64,000 nucleotides of DNA. Origin: an uncultured Bacteroidales bacterium (GTDB lineage: Bacteria; Bacteroidota; Bacteroidia; Bacteroidales; P3). The notes beneath the pieces are model-generated. The model worked only from the letters and a program-made list of their open reading frames with translations, ran no database searches and was not told the origin of the DNA. Made by a program: the position numbers and the translations under genes. This document shows positions 58,139 to 64,000 of this stretch, one piece after another. Numbering within the stretch: position 1 is the first letter of the stretch; each line of letters starts with the position of its first letter. Location of the stretch: positions 239,148 through 303,147 of the forward strand of contig ONFR01000001.1 of assembly GCA_900317125.1 (NCBI GenBank). The letters are read 5' to 3'.

Positions 58139-59263
58139 CTATAGTTCAGGCGGTAGGAAAAATTGTCCAACATTTGTTTGTAATATTATTTTATCTTTTG
58201 ATAATCCGCTATCGATTTTTCGGAGTAGATTAATAAGAGATTCCTTAATATCTCCAGCATGAGGATCTTGTATATAAATGTGTTCCAAATTTTTCATTTT
58301 AGAAAGTATAAATGCATCCGTCTCCCTATTAAAATATGGAAAACTATATCCAATAACCACTAGTGAAATAGCATCACAAATGGCAGATTCTATCCTTTCT
58401 TTGTAATTTGTTTTGGCTTCATACTCGTTTTCCGAGTCCCATGCAAAATTCAGCATGCTCAACTTTGATTCTCCATTTTTATAGTATGGAGCAGCGTATA
58501 TCTCAAGAATAGCACGAATCATACCGTCATCCAATTGGCCATGATGATTCAGATAATAATGAGCCATAGAATATTCGGTATGAAAAGCTGCACTACCATT
58601 TAACTTGAATATTTGCCGTTCTCCATTATCATGACGCGAAAATGGTTTGACAAAATCAGACACATTAGAGTGAATATCAATTCCCAAATCCGACGGGAAT
58701 TCAATATTCTCCTTGTATAATCCATCGGATAAGTACCCCATATAAGCTATTTCGAATTGACTATCGTAATTCCATGTTAGAATTGAAATATCCTCACTAA
58801 TACGCAACTGACCTTTGACATTGGGTTGAAGAACAGTTGCCAAAAAAGAGTCGTATCTGCTATCTGGTGGTGTCATGAGTTGTTCAACCTTAAAATACAC
58901 GCTTAAAAGGCGTTTGAGCTTTGCATATTCCTCTTTTTTGCCAGTAAGAAACAATTTCTTTGCAAAAGTATCGATTGTAGCGTGTTTTCCAGAATTTTCA
59001 ATTAGCCACTCGAAATCATCTACTAGTAATCGTTGACAATTTCGATAGGTTAACGAATCATTTGTATTTTTATTCTCAATAATGTCATCATTATTAAATG
59101 TATATTGCTCAAATAATTCTTTAACCTTTCTCAAACGAATAGGCATCTCATCAACTGTAGGAAGCCCTTCTGTTATTCTTTCAGGAATGCCTCTTTCCAA
59201 AGAGTCTTTCTCTCGTTTCCCATAGCTGGCACCAGCTCCCATTAAATAAGCCACTTTGCTCAT
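58139..59263 (-). CDS. SIR2-like domain protein (possible NAD-depleting effector)
   Basis: 374 residues. The NAD-binding motif MGAGASYG is at 8-15. ILTWNYDSQFE (about 165), FKLNGSAAFHTE (about 220) and LVVIGYSFPYFNRETDAF (about 303) follow the SIR2_2 pattern. In related proteins the third motif reads KLHGS with the catalytic His; here it is KLNGS, although a His three residues on may substitute. AT-rich, 23 bases downstream of the UvrD-like helicase gene on the same strand. SIR2 domains in defence systems (ThsA, DSR, Avs5, SIR2-HerA) degrade NAD on phage infection, which is the inference here. Confidence 0.8.
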   Translation of the reverse strand: MSKVAYLMGAGASYGKREKDSLERGIPERITEGLPTVDEMPIRLRKVKELFEQYTFNNDDIIENKNTNDSLTYRNCQRLLVDDFEWLIENSGKHATIDTFAKKLFLTGKKEEYAKLKRLLSVYFKVEQLMTPPDSRYDSFLATVLQPNVKGQLRISEDISILTWNYDSQFEIAYMGYLSDGLYKENIEFPSDLGIDIHSNVSDFVKPFSRHDNGERQIFKLNGSAAFHTEYSMAHYYLNHHGQLDDGMIRAILEIYAAPYYKNGESKLSMLNFAWDSENEYEAKTNYKERIESAICDAISLVVIGYSFPYFNRETDAFILSKMKNLEHIYIQDPHAGDIKESLINLLRKIDSGLSKDKIILQTNVGQFFLPPEL

Positions 59264-59286
59264 TTTCTACATATTTTCATTTGTTA

Positions 59287-61866
59287 TTATTTCCCAAACA
59301 ATCGTTTTACGACTGAATTGCTTTTTCTTGTTTGGCTTTTTAGGAGTTCATCCTGTTGCTGTTTGATTTGTATCTCTTTCTCGTTGACAATGTTCTCCAA
59401 TTCACTTTGTTTTTTTGTCAAATCGTCATTGTTTTGCTTGTATTTTATAAGTTGATTTTCCAACATGGTCTTGTTACTACGTAACCAGTTTATCTCCCTT
59501 TCATATGAATCTATCAAATCATCTTTTTCACCCATTGTTTGTAACAACGATTCAATCTGGGAGGTTTTGATATCTAACTCCTTTCTGAGTTCATCTATAG
59601 TCTTTAAGAGCTTTTGATTTTCTACACGTACTTGCTTATTATCTACTTCTTCCTCATAATGTGAGTATGGCACATTTATGTTTGTGACTTCCTTGTCCTT
59701 GATAGGGGAATTCTCGAAATGGTAATTTGCACTAATATTTCTTATCTTCCCATTGAAATTCACTAAGTAATAATCGCCTTTTTTTAATATTTCGATTATT
59801 GTTCCCACACCCAAAGAATGGTGTTTTACCTGGTCTCCAACTTTATACTTTATTGGTTCGTTATGTTGGTTAAGACTATCATTAGATTGTATTATGTTAT
59901 CTGTGCCATTAAATAACGTTTCATCAAATTCGCCCTCAATAACAAAAAGATTTTTCTTTATCTCACGCAGAAATCTAGACGGATATTTTTCACCTCCAAC
60001 ATTATGATTATATCCTTCTGATTCGGATAAGAATAACCCTCGTTCAGCTCGTGTTACGGCGACATACATCAGTCTACGCTCTTCTTCTAACCCGGCTTCT
60101 TTACTTTCGCGAATGGTTCTGTTGTTTGGGAATATTCCCTCGGAAAGCCCACAGACAAACACGTATGGAAACTCTAATCCTTTTGCTTGGTGAATCGTCA
60201 TCAATTTAACGGACGACTCTTCATTTTTGAAGTCCATATTTGTGTACAGAGCTATATCTTGTAAATAGGCTTCGATATCTAAAGCATTCTCCTCATGGGT
60301 CTCTTGATAGTATTTTATAGAGAGTAATAATTCGTTGATATTATCTATCCTATCTTGGTCTTCGTCTTTTCTTAGCAAGTCTATATAACCACTCTGTTTT
60401 AATACATAATCCAAGATATCCAATATGGATTTATGTCCAACAAAAGACCGACACTCTTCTATCAAGCAAATAAATTTTGCCATCTCATCGTGTTTAATGA
60501 CAAAAGAGTCATTTTGATGATTTTTTAGGGTTTCGAACAGCGTGGTGTTTTCTTCCGTTGCAAGAAATTCAAGTTTCTCTATGGAAACAGGGCCGAATGA
60601 GCGTCCTGGGGTATTGACAACACGCTTGAAAGAAAGGTTATCCTGGCTTGAAATCAATCTTAAATAACACAATGCATCCTTAATCTCTTTACGTTCAAAA
60701 AAACGTACTCCTCCCCAAACTTCATACTTTATGTTTTTTCGCATCAAAGCCTGTTCAATACCCCGGGATAAATATGAGGCTCTATAAAGTATTGCAACGT
60801 CACTTCCTTTACAACCGTTCTCTTTTAGTTTGCATATTTGGTTTGCAATCCAATCATACTCATCAAATTCTGTCTTTCCGTGAAAATGTATTGTTTGTGC
60901 TGTGTTTTCTTTACGAGTAAACAATTCCTTTTTTATTCGTCGCTTATTATGAGAGATGATGGAATTGGCAACTTCAAGAACGTTTGGGATAGATCTGTAA
61001 TTTTCATTGAGAACAATGTCTGTGTCGGCAGGGAAGTTTAGGAAATTGTTTATCTTAACACCTCTCCACTCATAAATGCATTGGTCGGGGTCACCCACGA
61101 TAAAAATATTCTTATGTTTCTCACCCAGCAATCTTATGATTGCCCAATCATAGCCACTGCAATCTTGTGCCTCGTCGAGCATGATATAATTCAATTGCTG
61201 TTGCCAATACTCTTTGGCAGTCTCAAAATGGTTCAATATGTATAAGGTGAACAATATCAAATCATCAAAGTCAAGGAGAAATGACTTGTGTTGTTTTTTG
61301 ATATATGCAATCTCGGGAGTGATATTTTCCGGCGCCTCTTTGCCGCCAGGAACTATAATCGATTCAATGTAATAATCATAATCTTTTTTTACATCAATTC
61401 CCCCCATCTTCAGTAGATGAACACTGTCCAGAAACTGTTTGGTAGTTATTTCTGTATTCGTGAAAGAGCATTCATTAAACACTTCTTTCGCCAACACTTT
61501 TTGGTCTTCTTCGTCAATTATTGTGAAGTTTTTGGGGTATCTAATGCGATAAATTTCTTTGCGTAAAATCTTTACACACAGACTATGAATCGTGCAAACA
61601 TAATCGCTGACATTCCCAGCTGAAACAAGTCTGGAAATTCTGCTACGCATTTCTTGTGCTGCTTTGTTTGTGAAAGTGGCACAAAGAATATTGGCGGGGT
61701 TAATGCCCATGGTGTTGACCAAATGGGCATATCGATGTGCTAATACTCGAGTCTTTCCAGAACCAGCTCCTGCGACCACACGAACCATCCCCTCGGTTGC
61801 TTTTACAGCTTCAATTTGTTTTTCATTTAGGTCTTTGAATAAGTCTATTTCAGTTGGTGCTGGCAT
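59287..61866 (-). CDS. UvrD/PcrA-type superfamily 1 helicase with coiled-coil tail
   Basis: 859 residues. All core motifs are intact: AGAGSGKTR (33-41), LDEAQDCSGYDW (about 228), GDPDQCIYEWRG (about 258), TIHQAKGLEFPYVF (about 552) and YVAVTRAERGL (about 598). A Tudor-like PcrA C-terminal domain (GDQVKHHSLGVGTIIEI, about 680) is followed by a 110-residue coiled coil (about 735-845), absent from housekeeping UvrD/PcrA. It is AT-rich. With the SIR2 gene it forms an operon; the helicase could sense or process invading DNA. The coiled coil may recruit the SIR2 protein. Confidence 0.9.
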   Translation of the reverse strand: MPAPTEIDLFKDLNEKQIEAVKATEGMVRVVAGAGSGKTRVLAHRYAHLVNTMGINPANILCATFTNKAAQEMRSRISRLVSAGNVSDYVCTIHSLCVKILRKEIYRIRYPKNFTIIDEEDQKVLAKEVFNECSFTNTEITTKQFLDSVHLLKMGGIDVKKDYDYYIESIIVPGGKEAPENITPEIAYIKKQHKSFLLDFDDLILFTLYILNHFETAKEYWQQQLNYIMLDEAQDCSGYDWAIIRLLGEKHKNIFIVGDPDQCIYEWRGVKINNFLNFPADTDIVLNENYRSIPNVLEVANSIISHNKRRIKKELFTRKENTAQTIHFHGKTEFDEYDWIANQICKLKENGCKGSDVAILYRASYLSRGIEQALMRKNIKYEVWGGVRFFERKEIKDALCYLRLISSQDNLSFKRVVNTPGRSFGPVSIEKLEFLATEENTTLFETLKNHQNDSFVIKHDEMAKFICLIEECRSFVGHKSILDILDYVLKQSGYIDLLRKDEDQDRIDNINELLLSIKYYQETHEENALDIEAYLQDIALYTNMDFKNEESSVKLMTIHQAKGLEFPYVFVCGLSEGIFPNNRTIRESKEAGLEEERRLMYVAVTRAERGLFLSESEGYNHNVGGEKYPSRFLREIKKNLFVIEGEFDETLFNGTDNIIQSNDSLNQHNEPIKYKVGDQVKHHSLGVGTIIEILKKGDYYLVNFNGKIRNISANYHFENSPIKDKEVTNINVPYSHYEEEVDNKQVRVENQKLLKTIDELRKELDIKTSQIESLLQTMGEKDDLIDSYEREINWLRSNKTMLENQLIKYKQNNDDLTKKQSELENIVNEKEIQIKQQQDELLKSQTRKSNSVVKRLFGK

Positions 61867-62217
61867 AATCTAACTTTTTTTTCAAATAAAAATACGCTGT
61901 ACTTTTGTGAAATTCATTTCTCTTACATTGACGTTTTCATTATTTTGCGTTAGAGACATAATTCTATAAAAAAGGCGTTGAATTATCCGATTTGTTGCTC
62001 ATCATGTCTATGGGCTCTGGAATTGCCTTGTTAGGTGATAAGCACTGAATAATTCACGCCTAAGCGTGAACATTCGCATGCTTTCTTCCTAACAATTGAT
62101 TTTCCAGATCTATAGACAGAGAATGAGCTGCGTTATTGTTCTATGTTGTCTTTGTTATATTTCTACGTTTTACGTCATAATTATTTCATTATTTTCACGT
62201 TGCAAAGATACACATTA
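61867..62217 (-). promoter_or_regulatory. Leader and promoter region of the helicase-SIR2 operon
   Basis: TATCTTTG on the minus strand (62203-62210) could begin a leader of about 330 bases, with the hairpin TTCACGC-GCGTGAA at about 62052-62070. A rightward TACTTTTG near 61899 and a poly-T stretch near the start codon also occur. No gene is visible in the gap. Confidence 0.4.
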
Positions 62218-62472
62218 TCATCTAATCACACCTTCATGCAGTTGCTCGATGGGGAATATCAAATCCCAATTGCGACCCCAGACGATGTTGCCACCGTCGA
62301 TGGTGAAGGTGCGGAACTTCTTGGGGTCAAGGTATTTGTTATACTGCGGATGTGGGTGCCGGCGGATGTAGTCGCCAACATCCACCGTGCTATCGGTGCC
62401 GTCGCTGAAAACTAACCGCACCTTCAACCCTCCAAGGTCAATTGCTTCCGTTATATATAATCTGTCGCTCAT
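62218..62472 (-). CDS. DUF2442 protein
   Basis: 84 residues: LGGLKVRLVFSDGTDSTVDV, then FRTFTIDGGNIVWGRNWDLI, PIEQLHEG, a clear DUF2442 pattern. The start at 62472 overlaps the upstream DUF4160 gene by four bases, the standard arrangement for this pair, considered toxin-antitoxin-like. The activity of neither partner is established. Confidence 0.82.
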   Translation of the reverse strand: MSDRLYITEAIDLGGLKVRLVFSDGTDSTVDVGDYIRRHPHPQYNKYLDPKKFRTFTIDGGNIVWGRNWDLIFPIEQLHEGVIR

Positions 62473-62771
62473 AGTTTTGTCTTGATATTGGTGCTTCTCA
62501 CCTGCTGCTTCATCACAAAGAACCGCACCCATTTGTCGATGATATTCTTGCTATATTTGCGGATAAATGCCTCTGCAATACGCTTGTCCTTCGGTGGCAA
62601 CGGAGTTGCACCATGCTTCTCCCGAATATTTATGCTTTCCAACACACCGTTCATCATAATAAGCTCGAAGATACTCTCATTGTCTCCGTGTTTAACATGC
62701 ACATGAATTGGCTCATGCTCATTGGAGTAGAAGTAGAATATAAATCCGAAGTATTCGTATATTTTAGGCAT
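62469..62771 (-). CDS. DUF4160 protein
   Basis: 100 residues: MPKIYEYFGFIFYFYSNEHE, PIHVHVKHGDNES, then KHGATPLPPKDKRIAEAFIR match DUF4160. The HVHV motif and short length are typical. It has a consensus promoter at 62795-62824 and is followed with overlap by DUF2442. Likely a toxin-antitoxin-type pair or small regulatory module. Confidence 0.82.
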   Translation of the reverse strand: MPKIYEYFGFIFYFYSNEHEPIHVHVKHGDNESIFELIMMNGVLESINIREKHGATPLPPKDKRIAEAFIRKYSKNIIDKWVRFFVMKQQVRSTNIKTKL

Positions 62772-62794
62772 ATCATTGTTATTATTTCACGCTG

Positions 62795-62824
62795 CAAAGA
62801 TACACAAAATTATTCATCTTGCAA
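62795..62824 (-). promoter_or_regulatory. Promoter of the DUF4160-DUF2442 operon
   Basis: On the minus strand TTG (62822-62824), 19 bases, TATCTTTG (62795-62802), 24 bases from the start codon. The rest of 62825-63080 contains imperfect GCGGAGA hairpins, and AAAGAGCC-GGCTCTTT at about 62965, without a gene. Confidence 0.7.
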
Positions 62825-63080
62825 AAAAATTGTTGCCATGCGGAGAAAGAGTTGCATATTCCCCGCAGAAAATGCGGAGATGCAACATGCAGGCTGGTGA
62901 CTCGGATTGCAAATTCTATCTTAAATTGCGACGGATTGCAAATCCGCCGCAACGGGTGAAGTAAAGAGCCAGTGGCTCTTTACGATAGCGAAGGGGAGAA
63001 AGCATCCCTTGCGGATGCTGCGGTCCAAAAGACCGCTCCGCAGATTCGAACACTGCGGTAAAGAACACCGCCAAAATATG

Positions 63081-63116
63081 AAAAGAGTGTGTCTTAATGT
63101 AGGCACACTCTTTTTT
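63081..63116 (+). terminator. Intrinsic terminator
   Basis: AAAAGAGTGTG (63081-63091) pairs with CACACTCTTTT (63104-63114), followed by more T residues. It has no obvious gene on its left, so it may belong to an unannotated RNA. Confidence 0.7.
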
Positions 63117-63179
63117 ATTACCAAGGCAATAATACCAAGTAATCTGCGTTATAGAACTAAAAATGAAAGGAACTATTTT

Positions 63180-63431
63180 ATGACGACCGCGCAGCAAGTT
63201 ACGATGAACACAGAGCTATGGCAGAGTATAGGAGCCATAGCAGACAATGAAGCCCTAATGCGTCGCCTTACTCGTTATGCTAAGAAGTTGGCAAAAGAGA
63301 AAGACCCCACACTCATGACCAAAGAGGAATTCTTTGCCCGTGTGGATGAGGGACGGGAACAGATACGGCGCGGAGAAGGAATCCGTTTCTCGGATCACGA
63401 AGAAATGAACACCTGGCTTAATTCCCTCTGA
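63180..63431 (+). CDS. Small antitoxin-like protein
   Basis: 83 residues: MTTAQQVTMNTELWQSIGAI, ADNEALMRRLTRYAKKLAKE, then LMTKEEFFARVDEGREQIRR. The pattern of small helical proteins with a KEEFFxxVDE motif is familiar from Bacteroidales loci adjacent to RelE-type toxins. No toxin follows here. AT content is higher than in the chromosome. Terminator at 63491. Confidence 0.65.
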   Translation: MTTAQQVTMNTELWQSIGAIADNEALMRRLTRYAKKLAKEKDPTLMTKEEFFARVDEGREQIRRGEGIRFSDHEEMNTWLNSL

Positions 63432-63490
63432 AGTAGTCAACGTTTGAAAAAACGACTACGAGGAGGTGAAGTAAAATAAAACTAACAAAC

Positions 63491-63527
63491 AAAAAGAGGT
63501 GCAACCTTTTGATTGCACCTCTTTTTT
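63491..63527 (+). terminator. Intrinsic terminator
   Basis: AAAAAGAGGTGCAA pairs with TTGCACCTCTTTTT over 14 bp around an 8-base loop, T-run following. It insulates the Fic gene. Confidence 0.88.
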
Positions 63528-63613
63528 TGTTGCTATGCGGAGAAAAAGTTGTATATTTGCCGCAAAATATGCGGAGAATAGCATCTGTATTAGCCGCACA
63601 AGAACATGAAAAT

Positions 63614-64000
63614 ATGTATTTATGGGAGAATAAGAACTGGCCGAATTTCCAGTGGGACGAGCAGAAAATCAATGAAATGTTGGTGCGTGTAAGACATCAA
63701 CAAGGGCGACTATTAGGTATGGCTGACACGCTTGGATTTGATGTAAAAAGCCCATTGGTGCTTGATGCAATGACATCGGACATTATCAAGTCTTCAGAAA
63801 TAGAAGGCATTGCCTTGAATGCCGACGATGTGCGTTCGTCGGTAGCATGGCAGTTGGGAATTGACCGTGTAGGTGTGCCATCATCCGACCGCTACATTGA
63901 GGGTGTGGTGGAGGTGATGTTTGACGCAGTGCATCATTATGACGAACCTTTGACGCAGGAACGACTGTTTGGATGGCACTGTGCATTGTTTCCCAATCCT
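63614..64000 (+). CDS. Fic family protein with DUF4172 N-terminal domain (partial)
   Basis: 129 residues to the window edge from MYLWENKNWPNFQWDEQKIN. YLWE-x-K-x-WPNFQWD is the DUF4172 opening, and DIIKSSEIEGIALNADDVRS is the inhibitory Fic helix motif (S/T-x-x-x-E-G) of self-inhibited Fic enzymes. The catalytic HPFxxGNGR loop lies beyond the window. Fic proteins add AMP to target proteins. A -7 promoter TATATTTG is at 63552-63559; an in-frame ATG at 63569 would be nearly leaderless. Confidence 0.85.
   Translation, partial: MYLWENKNWPNFQWDEQKINEMLVRVRHQQGRLLGMADTLGFDVKSPLVLDAMTSDIIKSSEIEGIALNADDVRSSVAWQLGIDRVGVPSSDRYIEGVVEVMFDAVHHYDEPLTQERLFGWHCALFPNP

Noticed and set aside
61867..62217. Retron or similar RNA beside the SIR2-helicase operon
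   Set aside because: A promoter-like site and one hairpin exist but there is no reverse transcriptase gene in the window.

Overview
The window looks like Bacteroidota DNA, most likely order Bacteroidales. The evidence is recurrent promoters of the form TTTG-N18-20-TAnnTTTG, weak or absent Shine-Dalgarno sites, a type IX secretion (T9SS) sorting tail on a 3137-residue surface protein, FISUMP-type lipoproteins, a BlaI/M56-TonB pair and a DUF3800/HU accessory neighbourhood. No genus can be named from this alone.

Layout. 1-1700: the end of lon and a PorE-like periplasmic protein. 1709-1782: an intact tRNA-Pro(GGG). About 1785-27998: a 26.2-kb integrated element between 29-bp direct repeats of the tRNA 3' half (attL 1756-1784, attR 27970-27998), with a tyrosine integrase at the left end and a CI-like repressor at the right end. 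28-54 kb: ordinary chromosome (outer-membrane protein, BlaI/BlaR-like pair, murF, three FISUMP lipoproteins, an AAA ATPase, a giant T9SS protein with a partner lipoprotein, a 5'-nucleotidase-like lipoprotein). 54-56 kb: dnaK. 56-64 kb: an AT-rich accessory stretch with DUF3800, an HU-like protein, a SIR2-like protein paired with a UvrD/PcrA helicase, a DUF4160/DUF2442 pair, a small antitoxin-like protein and a Fic protein running off the end.

The element is the main find. It shows no terminase, portal, tape-measure or tail genes. It does encode a small P-loop ATPase resembling A32/P9 packaging ATPases, a beta-rich 246-residue protein in the right place and size range for a PM2/FLiP-like double-jelly-roll capsid protein, about ten short proteins with one or two membrane spans, three fibre/spike-like proteins, a membrane-anchored M23 endopeptidase, a membrane-anchored lysozyme and a protein with unimolecular-spanin topology. 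Replication appears to use a 1004-residue zinc-finger primase/SF3-like helicase beside a strongly palindromic 250-bp region. I infer a temperate, tailless, internal-membrane virus of Bacteroidales. It also carries HicBA, an orphan HigA-like antitoxin with a vestigial toxin, D-armless or degenerate tRNA-like structures inside operons, several promoter-borne short RNAs, and five 10-bp iterons beside the putative late promoter.

How it may work together: the repressor and the divergent early gene at 27.1-27.8 kb form the lysogeny switch. The leftward early operon (27.3 to 21.1 kb) would replicate the genome. The middle region carries the ATPase, small membrane proteins and toxin-antitoxin genes. 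One leftward late operon (14.66 to 3.14 kb) would make capsid, membrane proteins, spikes and lysis proteins, ending at a hairpin terminator whose core is repeated at 14.86 kb. Outside the element, the UvrD-SIR2 operon is the best candidate for a new defence system.
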